A stretch of DNA of 64,000 nt, taken from assembly GCF_006543045.1 (NCBI RefSeq), contig NZ_RBZW01000003.1:62001-126000 (forward strand), given 5' to 3'. The stretch's first letter is position 1. The number at the start of each line of letters is the position of its first letter. Below the pieces are notes generated by a model. The model made no database searches, was not told where the DNA came from, and saw nothing but the letters and a program-made list of their open reading frames with translations. Source of the DNA: Salinadaptatus halalkaliphilus. GTDB taxonomy: Archaea; Halobacteriota; Halobacteria; Halobacteriales; Natrialbaceae. Positions 1 through 8,035 of this stretch are shown here, piece after piece. Both the position numbers and the translations under genes were made by a program.

Positions 1-127
1 ACAGCTCTTTACGAATCTCGTCGCTTCGATACCGTTTCACAGCCAGTTTCTCAGCCGTGTAGGCCGATGCGACCGATTTGCCGACGCCGGGAAGCCCGCA
101 GTAGACGAACAACGATGGACGGTCCAC
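1..127 (-). CDS. P-loop kinase/AAA-type ATPase, N-terminal fragment (cut by window edge)
   Basis: Reading leftward from a GTG at 127 gives 42 codons that run off the window. An in-frame TGA lies three codons before the GTG, so little could be missing upstream. Residues 11-18 are GLPGVGKS, a clean Walker A (P-loop), preceded by the hydrophobic strand LFVYC, and followed by a helix (VASAYTAEKLA) and RSDEIRKEL. This arrangement is usual in small predicted kinases of the zeta-toxin/gluconate-kinase/COG0645 type, where the sequence after the P-loop leads to a DxxR-type strand. Substrate cannot be told from the visible part. It ends just beside transposon-end DNA. The fragment is clearly coding in style, but the exact family is inferred. 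Confidence 0.6.
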   Translation of the reverse strand, partial: MDRPSLFVYCGLPGVGKSVASAYTAEKLAVKRYRSDEIRKEL

Positions 128-150
128 GGCTGGTCATTGCGGGGATTCCT

Positions 151-293
151 CTTAACTCTTACAGGCTAAGTCCCCGTCCTCAAGGGGCAACGCAACGAGC
201 GCAGCGAGTGAGTAGCGTTAACGAGAGCGGATCCCTCGTTCGCACATCAGAAATCAAATATTTCTGAGGACGCAGTAGGGCGGGGATACAGCC
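151..293. mobile_element. IS1341/IS605-type element end (solo end-like sequence)
   Basis: The stretch starts with a pyrimidine-rich CTTAACTCTTACAGGC, continues with AAGTCCCCGTCCTC and ends with GTAGGGCGGGGATACAGCC. Blocks of this kind flank tnpB genes of haloarchaeal IS1341-type elements; in that setting the G-rich end is the transposon end and the 3' scaffold of the guide (omega) RNA. Inside is a perfect 8-bp stem, TCAGAAAT (247-254) and ATTTCTGA (260-267), with a 5-nt loop. The orientation looks opposite to the tnpB remnant at 513, so this may be a leftover end of another copy. The family assignment is from memory of such ends, not from alignment. Confidence 0.45.
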
Positions 294-352
294 GTACGCT
301 ATCGCCACTCTCCACCGAAAAGACCAAATATATACTGAATATATAGTCGTGT

Positions 353-508
353 ATGGGCACGTTCGAATTAGAAGGCGAAGAAATCCTCGACCGCGAAGCG
401 AAAGAGTTCGGTGGGAGTGCCCACGTCACCGTTCCCAAAGACTGGCGTGGTGCGGACGTGAAAGTCATCCGCGTCAGCGACCCCGACGAAACCGACGACG
501 AAGAGTGA
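353..508 (+). CDS. DUF2080 family transposase-associated protein
   Basis: A 51-residue acidic protein beginning MGTFELEGEEILDREAKEF and containing AHVTVPKDWRGADVKVIRV. This is the SpoVT/AbrB-like small protein (DUF2080) that usually sits directly in front of tnpB in haloarchaeal IS1341-type elements. It ends 4 nt before the tnpB start at 513, the usual arrangement. An AT-rich TATA-like region (about 325-347) lies just upstream of the ATG. The role in the element is unknown; an AbrB-type fold suggests DNA binding (inference). The gene looks intact although its tnpB partner is broken. Confidence 0.85.
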   Translation: MGTFELEGEEILDREAKEFGGSAHVTVPKDWRGADVKVIRVSDPDETDDEE

Positions 509-512
509 CACG

Positions 513-1563
513 GTGAACTACAACTACAGGTATCGCATCGAGCCGAGCGAAGCCGTCGAAGCCGCGTTAGAACGGCATAGCGATACCTGTAGACAACTCT
601 ACAACCACTTCCTGTACGAACTCAGCAACACCGACGAGTACCTCTCGTACACGGCGATCCAGAATATGGTCCCCGACCTGAAAGACTGGTGGGACGAATT
701 GAACGACGTGTACTCGAAGGTGTTGCAGATGGTTGCCCGCCGCGTCAGCGATAACCTCGACCGTCTCATACGGATTGTTGTAGCGTTTTACCGGTGATCA
801 CCCGGACGGGGTCGATGATCACCGGTAAAGAACTACAACGGTCCGTATCAAAGAAAAGAAGGAGAACGGGCGCAAGGTCGGGATGCTCAAGTGGAAGCCA
901 CCGCGAGAGTATCGGAGCCTCACCTACAACCAGTCTGGTTTCGAACTCAAGAACACGAGTGACCAGACCATCCTTGAACTTTCCAAGATAGGCGAGATGC
1001 CGATACACTTCCACCGCGACATCCCTGACGATGTTCATGTGAAACAGGTCACGGTCAAGCAAGAGGAAACGGGCGAGTGGTACGCCACCTTCGGCATCGA
1101 AACCGAAGACGACGCACCCGAGAAACCCGCACTGGATGCGGTTGACCGCGAGGATATGGTCGGCATTGACGTGGGCATCATCAAGTACGCCCACGACACC
1201 GACAGCACGATGGTCGGCAGTCTCGACCTCGAAGACGAGTACGAGCGGCTTGAACGCGAGCAACGGGCGTTGAGCCGCAAAGAGGAAGGATCGCAGAATT
1301 GGCACGAGCAACGCCGTCGCGCGGCTCGAATCCACGCTCGCATCGTACGGAAGCGCCGAGACTTCTTGCACAAACTTTCGGCGTACTACGCTCGGGAGTA
1401 CGACCTTGTAGCCGTGGAAGACCTCAACGTTCACATTTGCACGGAACGTCGTCCTCGGCGGTTGTGGACGGACCAGCGACTCTGTCGGTCTGTTGAACCG
1501 ACGGACGGACCCGACCGCCGTGTCCAAACGATTCGTGTGGGGGTATCTCCGAGACGTATGTAG
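513..1563 (+). pseudogene. tnpB: TnpB (IS1341/IS605 family RNA-guided nuclease), disrupted
   Basis: Codons from 513 give the TnpB N-terminus (MNYNYRYRIEPSEAVEAAL) up to NLDRL at about 765. There an 85-bp palindromic insert (766-850) breaks the frame. Family sequence resumes in another frame with VGMLKWKPPREYRSLTYNQ. The RuvC-I motif (GIDVGIIKYAHD) and the RuvC-II glutamate (AVEDLNV, about 1420-1437) are present. After VEDLNV the normal Cys4 zinc finger and RuvC-III aspartate are missing, replaced by HICTERRPRR and a low-quality tail to 1563, as if an internal deletion joined the C-terminal tail to RuvC-II. So the gene carries two lesions and cannot encode an active nuclease. Confidence 0.85.
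766..850. repeat. Palindromic element A (85 bp, MITE-like) inserted in tnpB
   Basis: Two arms, 769-800 and 816-847, are inverted copies matching at about 27 of 32 positions. The inner 14 bp (TTTACCGGTGATCA) are perfect, with a 15-bp spacer. The outer ends read TCATACGGA on the left and, inverted, TGATACGGA on the right. Removing the block brings the two pieces of tnpB together at the point expected from the protein family, so this is an insertion. There is no room for a transposase gene. The ends resemble those of elements B and E. Confidence 0.75.
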
Positions 1564-1636
1564 CTGTATATTGTGATTTAGTGCCCAATTGACCTGCTAT
1601 CAGTGAATTTATAATGAATCAATTATGGTTGTACGT

Positions 1637-2683
1637 ATGGTCCGACAGTCAGACTGTGGGGACAGTTCGCGACGAACGTTTTTGAAAGCATCCGGCGGGG
1701 TCGCAGTCACAACCGCCATCGCCGGTTGTCTCGGTGGTACTGGGAACGGCAACGGCAACGGCAACGGTACCAGCAGCGACGATGGGAACGGCGGAAACGG
1801 AGACGGTGACCAGACCGTCGAGTTCATTCTGAATCCGGCCGAAGCCGACGTCGCGATCGAAGAACAGTACTCGCCCATCTTCGACTATCTCGAGGAAGAG
1901 ACGGGTGCGACAATCGAGTCGACGCGGACCGAATCGTACACCGAGACGCTGACGGCCATGCGGGACGGACACGGTGAAATCGCGGACATCTCGCCGTCGG
2001 CCGTCCTCGCCGGCACCGACATCGTCGACATCATCGGCATGCGACTGGCCTTCGGAGCGGCCCAGTACTTCACGACGGTCGTCACGACGCCGGACAGTGG
2101 TATCGAGGAGCTCTCCGATCTCGGTGGCGAAACGGTCGCTTTCAGCGATATTCTGTCGGTATCTGGCTCACTCGTGCCGCTGACGATGCTCGCGGAGGCC
2201 GGCCTCGATACTGGCACCGCACCCGACGGCGACCCGGTCGATTTCGAGGCCGAGTGGTCCGATCACACGACGGCCGTCAACCAGATGTACAACCGCGACG
2301 ATGTCGCTGCCGCGGGCGTCGGTGCCTTCGCTGGCGCGCCGCATCTTCCGGAGTCGGCGTTCGACGACTACGAGGAGTTTCGCGACATCTCCGCGGAGTA
2401 CCCCGACAACGTCGGCGCCGACCTCGACGAGATGGAGTTCGAACTCGTCGATGTCTCGAATCCACTTCCGCGCGCACCACTTGTCTCGCGAAGCGACTGG
2501 AACGATCCGATCCGAGAGGACATCGAGGAAGCGCTACTCGACGCCCCCGAAGATGTCTTCCAGGCACCCGACGGGGTCGAGGAACTGTGGTTCAGCGGCG
2601 TCGAACCCGCGACGGTCGACGACTACGACCCGATCCAAGACGTCATGGACGAACTCGGACTCGAATTCGAAGACCTTGAATAA
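1637..2683 (+). CDS. phnD: Phosphonate/phosphate ABC transporter substrate-binding lipoprotein (PhnD family)
   Basis: Periplasm-facing (outer face of the membrane) binding protein of a phosphonate/phosphate-type importer, 348 aa. The N-terminus has a Tat signal (SSRRTFLKASGG) and a lipobox (AIAGC), followed by a Gly/Asn-rich linker, as usual for haloarchaeal lipoproteins. The body has PhnD-family hallmarks: YSPIFDYLEEETGA near the start, ISPSAVLAGTD, and DLGGETVAFSD before the hinge. A TATA-like TTTATAAT (1608-1615) lies about 26 nt before the ATG at 1637, which favours a leaderless start there over the in-frame ATG at 1625. The ATPase gene follows after 42 nt and the permease overlaps that, so the three form one operon. 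The natural ligand (phosphonate, phosphite or phosphate) cannot be read from sequence. Confidence 0.9.
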   Translation: MVRQSDCGDSSRRTFLKASGGVAVTTAIAGCLGGTGNGNGNGNGTSSDDGNGGNGDGDQTVEFILNPAEADVAIEEQYSPIFDYLEEETGATIESTRTESYTETLTAMRDGHGEIADISPSAVLAGTDIVDIIGMRLAFGAAQYFTTVVTTPDSGIEELSDLGGETVAFSDILSVSGSLVPLTMLAEAGLDTGTAPDGDPVDFEAEWSDHTTAVNQMYNRDDVAAAGVGAFAGAPHLPESAFDDYEEFRDISAEYPDNVGADLDEMEFELVDVSNPLPRAPLVSRSDWNDPIREDIEEALLDAPEDVFQAPDGVEELWFSGVEPATVDDYDPIQDVMDELGLEFEDLE

Positions 2684-2725
2684 AGTCCGGCCACGAGTCG
2701 AAACCGTCTCAAATCATATCCACAG

Positions 2726-3532
2726 ATGAGCAGAATAGCTGTAACCAATCTAACGAAAGTCTACGGGGATGACACCATCGCCCTCGACGACGTTTCGTTC
2801 GAGATCGACGAGGGTGAGTTCGTGATCGTACTCGGCGTCTCCGGCTCGGGGAAATCGACGCTCCTGCGGTGTCTCAGTTCGCTTACGTCGCCGACCGAGG
2901 GAACGATCGAGATCGATGGCGACGAAGTAACACAGACCCACGACGACATCGCGATGATCTTCCAGCAGCACAACATCATCGGGCAGATGACCGCCTACTC
3001 GAATGCGCTCTCCGGGTCCCTCTCTCGATCCGACTTCGTCGAAAGCGTGTTCCAGCTACAGGATTCGGCGGAGAAATACCGTGCGCTGGAAGCACTCGAG
3101 ACGGTTGGGTTGCTCGAGGAGGCACAGTCGAAGGCCCGAAACATGTCCGGCGGCCAGCAACAGCGCGTCGGCATTGCCCGCGCGCTCGTCCAGGAGCCCC
3201 GGGTCATGTTAGCCGACGAGCCGGTTGCGAGTCTCGATCCGGGAAGCTCCCAGCAGGTCATGCAGTACCTGCTCGAGGCGTCGGTCGATCGCGACCTGAC
3301 GACGATGATCAGCCTCCACGAAGTGAATCTCGCCCGAAAGTTCGGGGAACGGTTCATCGGTCTGCGCGACGGCAAGAAAGTCTTCGACGGCTACAGCGAG
3401 GACTTTACGATCGACATCATCGACGAGATTTACGGTGACATCGACATCGACGGTATCGTCGCGGAGGATGGTGCCGACACGAACGAGACCGAGACCGGAA
3501 AGCGAGCGACGAAGGGAGGGTCCGCCGTATGA
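2726..3532 (+). CDS. phnC: Phosphonate-type ABC transporter ATP-binding protein
   Basis: Cytoplasmic ATPase subunit of the phn importer, 268 aa. Walker A is GVSGSGKS (37-44), the Q-loop is IFQQHN (about 78-83), the ABC signature is MSGGQQQR (about 140-147), and Walker B is VMLADEPVASLD, followed by the switch histidine in SLHEVNLA. The order and the PhnC-like HNIIGQMTAYSNAL stretch after the Q-loop place it with PhnC rather than other importer ATPases. The last four bases overlap the start of the permease gene (ATGA), indicating translational coupling. The C-terminal tail is acidic and rich in Asp, Glu and Thr. Confidence 0.92.
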   Translation: MSRIAVTNLTKVYGDDTIALDDVSFEIDEGEFVIVLGVSGSGKSTLLRCLSSLTSPTEGTIEIDGDEVTQTHDDIAMIFQQHNIIGQMTAYSNALSGSLSRSDFVESVFQLQDSAEKYRALEALETVGLLEEAQSKARNMSGGQQQRVGIARALVQEPRVMLADEPVASLDPGSSQQVMQYLLEASVDRDLTTMISLHEVNLARKFGERFIGLRDGKKVFDGYSEDFTIDIIDEIYGDIDIDGIVAEDGADTNETETGKRATKGGSAV

Positions 3533-4647
3533 GCGAGGGGGCTGGGACGGCGGATCGATCCGACGACCGAACGCGCACCGATGGGGGAACGGCTGACACC
3601 GCCCCGCGATCGGAGACCGTCTCCGACGATGTCCAGACCCGATTCGATCGGATCGCGAAAAGCCGCCGACGGCGCTGGATCGGCATCTCCGCGGTCGTCG
3701 CGGTCGTCGGCTACATGTTCATCAACGCGCTCCAAGCGGTCGAGTGGTTCGATGCGAACCTCACGCAGTATCTCCCGACGTTCGCGGAGGCACTACGGGA
3801 TTTCTTCCCGTTTCTCGTCATCCTGGACGGATTTCCCTTTATCTGGATCGACTGGTCGGGCTTCGGCCAGTACTGGGCGTTCATCACCGAACAAAACCTC
3901 ATCTACGACGACGAGTTCTTCGCGGACGCGACCAGTCTGGTCGATTACCCGATTACCCTCCTGACCGGCCCCGGGGGTCCACTCGGTGTTCTGGGCGTTG
4001 CCGGAGAAACCCTGGCGATGGGTATCGCGGGGACGCTCATGGGCCTGCCGTTTGCGTTGCTGTTCGGCGTGCTCGGCTCCGGCCGCGTGACGCGGTTCCC
4101 CTTTAACTTCATCTTCCGGGGCACGATGTCCGCGATCCGCGCCATCCCCGCACTCATCTGGGCACTCATCTTCGTCCCACTCGGCGGCATCGGCGCGACG
4201 ACCGCCACCCTCGCGATCGCGACGGACACGATCGGGAACCTCGGTCGCCTCTACACCGACGAACTCGAGGAGATCGAGGACGGCCCGATCGAGGCGATCG
4301 AGACCGCTGGTGGGGACAAACGACAGGTCGTTACGTTCGGGATGCTCTCACAGGTCTCGACGCCGTTTATCGCCTGGACGCTATACGTCTTCGAGATCAA
4401 CGTCCGGATCGCCGTCACGCTGGGGATCATCGGTGGGGGCGGACTCGGACAGGTACTCGTCGTCCAGGAGGGGCTGTTCGCGTACACGAACATGATGGCG
4501 ACCATCCTCGTCATCCTCGTTCTCATCATCTCCGTGGAGCTGTTCTCCCAGCGGCTCCGCGCCCGGATCCGGGGCGACGAGCCAACAGGGTTCATCGAAC
4601 TCTTGAAAGGGTTCCCACGGCGGATGGCCGAGTCGGCGCTCAAATAG
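3529..4647 (+). CDS. phnE: Phosphonate-type ABC transporter permease
   Basis: Membrane subunit of the phn importer, 372 aa. After a charged cytoplasmic N-terminus of about 45 residues there is a first membrane helix (IGISAVVAVVGYMFINAL), then a long outside loop and the core permease domain with about five more helices. The cytoplasmic EAA loop that contacts the ATPase is visible as GPIEAIETAGGDKRQVVTFG (about residues 252-271). The start overlaps phnC by 4 nt. The gene is on the same strand and convergent with the phosphatase gene at 4673. Confidence 0.9.
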   Translation: MSEGAGTADRSDDRTRTDGGTADTAPRSETVSDDVQTRFDRIAKSRRRRWIGISAVVAVVGYMFINALQAVEWFDANLTQYLPTFAEALRDFFPFLVILDGFPFIWIDWSGFGQYWAFITEQNLIYDDEFFADATSLVDYPITLLTGPGGPLGVLGVAGETLAMGIAGTLMGLPFALLFGVLGSGRVTRFPFNFIFRGTMSAIRAIPALIWALIFVPLGGIGATTATLAIATDTIGNLGRLYTDELEEIEDGPIEAIETAGGDKRQVVTFGMLSQVSTPFIAWTLYVFEINVRIAVTLGIIGGGGLGQVLVVQEGLFAYTNMMATILVILVLIISVELFSQRLRARIRGDEPTGFIELLKGFPRRMAESALK

Positions 4648-4672
4648 TCGGTATCACGTACCGACTTCGCTC

Positions 4673-5470
4673 TCACGACTCGGTGTTTGCAACTGCACGC
4701 GCGGCGGCGAGTAGCTCGTCGTGGGCCCCACCGTTGGACGCGACGAGACCGGTGCTGTCGTGGCTCCAGCGCTCGCCCTCGAGGTCGGTCACGACGCCGC
4801 CGGCCCGGCGTACGAGATAGACGCCGGCGATGGTGTCCCACGGGTTCGTCTCGACGTTGGTAATCGCCCCGTCGATCGAGCCCGAGGCGATGAGCGAGAG
4901 CGTCCCCTGGGCCGAGCCATACCGGCCGAGATCGCCGAATCGGGTGACGATCTCACGACAGGCCGCGGCGTACTCGTTGCGCCGGTCGCGCCCCCACCAG
5001 ATCGTCGGCGCGACCGTAAACGTCTCGGGATCCGTGCGGTCGCTCACCGTCACCGGTTCACCGTTTCGTCTGACGCCGTCGGCGTCCGCGACGAAGACGT
5101 CACCCAGCGCCGGGAGGACGTTCGCCGCCGCCACCGGCTCGCCGTCGGCCACTGCAGCGACACTCGTCGCCCAAAACCGAACGTCGCGCACGAAGTTGTT
5201 CGTCCCGTCGATCGGATCGATCACCCAGGCCGGCCCGCTCGAGGGGACGGATTTGAGCGCGTCTTCCTCCTCGCCGACGATCGGGTCGTCGGGAAACGCC
5301 TCGCGGATCGTGGCCGTCGCGCGACGCTGAGCGTCGTAATCCGCCTGCGTGACCACGTCTGTCTTCCCGTCTTTCGTCTCGACGTCGATCGCGGATCGAA
5401 ACCCCTCGAGGGCGACATCGGCACCGCGTTTCGCTGCGTCTACTGCGACGGCGACTCGGTCAGTTGTCAT
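4673..5470 (-). CDS. Inositol monophosphatase family protein
   Basis: A 265-residue Mg2+-dependent, Li+-sensitive type phosphatase. The three metal-binding segments are in order: GEEEDAL, then DPIDGTNNFVRD, and the second aspartate motif NPWDTIAGVYLVRRAGG. Family members in archaea hydrolyse inositol-1-phosphate, fructose-1,6-bisphosphate or both; the sequence does not decide. The ATG at 5470 is chosen because MTTDRVAVAVDAAKRGADVA aligns with the family N-terminus; the longer frame upstream has poor coding character. The gene converges on phnE and diverges from the gene at 5612. Confidence 0.88.
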   Translation of the reverse strand: MTTDRVAVAVDAAKRGADVALEGFRSAIDVETKDGKTDVVTQADYDAQRRATATIREAFPDDPIVGEEEDALKSVPSSGPAWVIDPIDGTNNFVRDVRFWATSVAAVADGEPVAAANVLPALGDVFVADADGVRRNGEPVTVSDRTDPETFTVAPTIWWGRDRRNEYAAACREIVTRFGDLGRYGSAQGTLSLIASGSIDGAITNVETNPWDTIAGVYLVRRAGGVVTDLEGERWSHDSTGLVASNGGAHDELLAAARAVANTES

Positions 5471-5611
5471 TACGCTTCCGTAGGAACGACGGCGGCATAT
5501 ACGCCGTGACTCGCCGATCCGCTCGAACCCGGATCGCATCGCCGATCGAGTGCTGCGGCGAGCCGTCGACTTCGCCGCGGATTTAAATACTAACACGCGG
5601 CCAACGGTGGC

Positions 5612-6388
5612 ATGATCGACGACGCGATTCGCGTCCTCGCGGGCGACTGTACCGTCATCGCCGAGGGCCAGGACCGATCGGAGTACCGCGGTCGGGTAAC
5701 GACGTTGGTCAAGCCCGACAACACCGTTCTCGTCCACGACATCGACGGCTACCAGCCCGTCGCGTGGCTCACCCGCGCCGACAGCGTCTCGAGCGACCGC
5801 GCCAACGACTTCACGCTCGTCGCGAAGAAAGACACCCAGACTGTACGGATCGCCGCCCACGACCAGGACGGCTTCGCCCACTATCCATCGTCCCAAGCGG
5901 GCGAGCCCATCGGCGACTGCCCGGACTGTGGCGGCGCGCTCGTGCGCGCTTCCGGCGTCCACTGTATCGACTGTGGGACACGATACGGCGTGCCGGCGGA
6001 CGCGACGGTTCACACGGATGGCAGTCACTGTGACTGCGGACTACCGCGGATACGCGTCGAACGCGGCCTCGCGTTCAACGTCTGTCTCGATCGCGCGTGT
6101 GAGTCGCTCGACGAGGCGGTCACCGAGGCGTTCGACCGCGAGTGGGACTGTCCCGCCGCCGACTGCGACGGCGAGTTGCAGATCCTACGACGTGGCGCGT
6201 TAATCGCCGGCTGCGAGCACTACCCCGACTGCGATACCGGCTTCGCGATTCCCGCCGGCGTCGTCGACGGCGAGTGTAGCTGCGGGCTGCCGACGTTCGA
6301 TACCCAGACCGGCACGCGGTGTCTCGACGCGACCTGTGAACAAGCCCATCACTCGGCGGCTACAGTCGAGACCGCGGGCGACAACTGA
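5612..6388 (+). CDS. NucS N-terminal-like domain with multiple C4 zinc fingers
   Basis: A 258-aa soluble protein, likely a nucleic-acid binder. Residues about 8-55 (AGDCTVIAEGQ, RVTTLVKPDNTVLVHD, YQPVAWL) resemble the N-terminal DNA-binding domain of the mismatch endonuclease NucS/EndoMS. The RecB-like nuclease domain that should follow is absent. Instead there are four Cys4-type units: CPDC...CIDC, CDC...CLDRAC, CPAADC...CEHYPDC and CSC...CLDATC, of the topoisomerase-I C-terminal zinc-finger kind. A TATA box TTTAAATA (about 5582-5589) lies 26 nt before the ATG, indicating a leaderless gene. It is divergent from the phosphatase. The function is inferred; no catalytic residues are visible. Confidence 0.75.
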   Translation: MIDDAIRVLAGDCTVIAEGQDRSEYRGRVTTLVKPDNTVLVHDIDGYQPVAWLTRADSVSSDRANDFTLVAKKDTQTVRIAAHDQDGFAHYPSSQAGEPIGDCPDCGGALVRASGVHCIDCGTRYGVPADATVHTDGSHCDCGLPRIRVERGLAFNVCLDRACESLDEAVTEAFDREWDCPAADCDGELQILRRGALIAGCEHYPDCDTGFAIPAGVVDGECSCGLPTFDTQTGTRCLDATCEQAHHSAATVETAGDN

Positions 6389-6480
6389 CGGGGATCGTCG
6401 AAAGGCCGACGCAGTCTCCAAGGTCGGCTTCACGTAGGTCCAACAGTATCAGATCGAAGACGACGCGTCGAAGCAGCTAG

Positions 6481-7623
6481 TCAGGCGCGAAGTCGGCGCT
6501 GTGACACGTCGGCCTCGAGCCACGACGCCGCCTCGAGTCGGTACTCCTTTGCCTCCCGTTTCGTCAGCCGCGAGTCAGGCAGCCGATTCGTGAGTGGGTC
6601 GTACGCCGACGGCTCGAAGCCGAGTCCCCGGAGGTAGCTGCGGACGCGGCCGTCCGAGCAGCCGTCGGTGATCGCGGCCGTCGTGATCTCCTCGACGGTG
6701 TCGAACGCGGGGAGGAAGACGGGATCCTCGGCGGCCGACTCGAGCGGGCGTCTCGAGGGAGCGGAGCCAGCGATGCGTTCGGTATCGCTCCCGATGGCCC
6801 CGCCGGTCGCGTCGCCGACGACCGTCCCGTTCGCGTCCGCTCGCATGACGGTCGATCGAACGGTCGCTGCGAGCTGGAGCACGTGACTCGGGAGCGCGGC
6901 GTCTGGCGAGCGCCACTCGACGGTCGGCATCGCCTGGCGGAGTCGGACGGGCGTCCAGACCGCATCGTAGGGATCGAACTCGTCGTCGAATTCGGCCGGA
7001 TCGACGCCGCGTTCGAGGGCGCGCTCGCGGAAGCAGTCGTAGGCGTCCTCGAGTCGTCGTTCCCACTCGGCGACGCTGTCGACGTAGGGCCAGAGCTGTC
7101 CCTGTTCGGGGCAGGCGCTGTAACAGGAACGCCGGTAAAGGTGTGACCGGGCACATTCGAGGATCGGTTCCCCGCGGTAGTGTGAGGAACTTGCGACGAG
7201 CGCGAAGGCTGGATCGAGCGCCGTCAGCGTGTTTAGCTGGTCGACGACGTTCGATTGTTCGAAGTGAATGTGGGTGCCGGCACAGACGCGGGCGTCGTCG
7301 AACGTCGGGCCGACGATCTGTCGCTGGAGCTCCGTGCCGCGCTTGTCGCGGTACGGTACGTCGGCCGGCGACGCGTACAGCGGCGTCGCCAGCGGGACGA
7401 GTCGTTTGTCGTGGTCGTGGGCAGCGCTGACGACCTCGCCGACGAGGTCGAGAAACTCCTCCCGGAGTTCGGTCAGCGACGAACACGGTGTCGTCTTGAG
7501 TTCGAGCATGGGCTCGACGAACTCGGGATCGATCTGTTCGGAAACGTCGAGCAGTGGTCCCGGTGAGACTAACTCACCGTCATCGTCGATAACCCAGTAC
7601 TCGACCTCGAGGCTCGTATTCAT
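6481..7623 (-). CDS. gshA: Glutamate-cysteine ligase family protein
   Basis: A 380-aa ATP-dependent ligase of the GCS2/GshA family. In haloarchaea this family makes gamma-glutamylcysteine, the main low-molecular-weight thiol. Visible family features: EVEYWVIDDDGEL at the start, FVEPMLELKTTPC, the AGTHIHFEQ strand (about residue 115), and MPTVEWRSPDAALPS near residue 235. I start at the ATG at 7623 (MNTSLEVEYW) because the extra 16 codons to 7671 do not fit the family. It is divergent from the FAD oxidoreductase at 8036, which could belong to the same thiol chemistry (inference). The substrate is not proven, because some GCS2 members ligate other amines. Confidence 0.8.
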   Translation of the reverse strand: MNTSLEVEYWVIDDDGELVSPGPLLDVSEQIDPEFVEPMLELKTTPCSSLTELREEFLDLVGEVVSAAHDHDKRLVPLATPLYASPADVPYRDKRGTELQRQIVGPTFDDARVCAGTHIHFEQSNVVDQLNTLTALDPAFALVASSSHYRGEPILECARSHLYRRSCYSACPEQGQLWPYVDSVAEWERRLEDAYDCFRERALERGVDPAEFDDEFDPYDAVWTPVRLRQAMPTVEWRSPDAALPSHVLQLAATVRSTVMRADANGTVVGDATGGAIGSDTERIAGSAPSRRPLESAAEDPVFLPAFDTVEEITTAAITDGCSDGRVRSYLRGLGFEPSAYDPLTNRLPDSRLTKREAKEYRLEAASWLEADVSQRRLRA

Positions 7624-8035
7624 ATGGATTGGTCCGTGGATAGAGGGGGCGGCCCTCGAGCGAGTTGTCATAGGGCCATCTTCGTGCGGAGTAGTTGCCG
7701 GCGACCGAACTCGCGTCGGCCGGCGGCATCTCCCGCCGCTTTGCTATCGATCGTATCGTAGGGTGGTGCTATCTGAAGCCATTGAGCCTGCGTACGCAGG
7801 GGATAGATTCCGTGTTTGTGACCAGCACACACAGTGAGAGCGCCGATTTTGGTCACGAGAGCGAATCACAGGCGATACGAACGGAACGGTAATCGCACCT
7901 TACGGGCGCTGTTGGGGCGTCCGGCCGCCGTAGCTCTCGCTGGCGGTGTAGGACCGGCCACTAACACTAGTGTCACGTGGTGGCTCCGGGGTTTCTGCTG
8001 GGTTCATACGGCTATGGTAACATAGTGTAACTACG
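7624..8035. promoter_or_regulatory. Divergent intergenic region with two palindromes
   Basis: This 412-bp region lies between the ligase gene and the FAD oxidoreductase gene. It holds no convincing gene. Visible structure: a perfect 14-bp palindrome CCTGCGTACGCAGG (7787-7800), a perfect ACACTAGTGT (about 7966-7975), and CTATGGTAACATAG (about 8012-8025) immediately in front of the start at 8036. The last two are placed where a regulator could act on the rightward gene. Confidence 0.4.

Noticed and set aside
6564-7154. Ser/Pro/Arg-rich frames inside the glutamate-cysteine ligase gene
   Set aside because: Out-of-frame reading of a clearly coding region.
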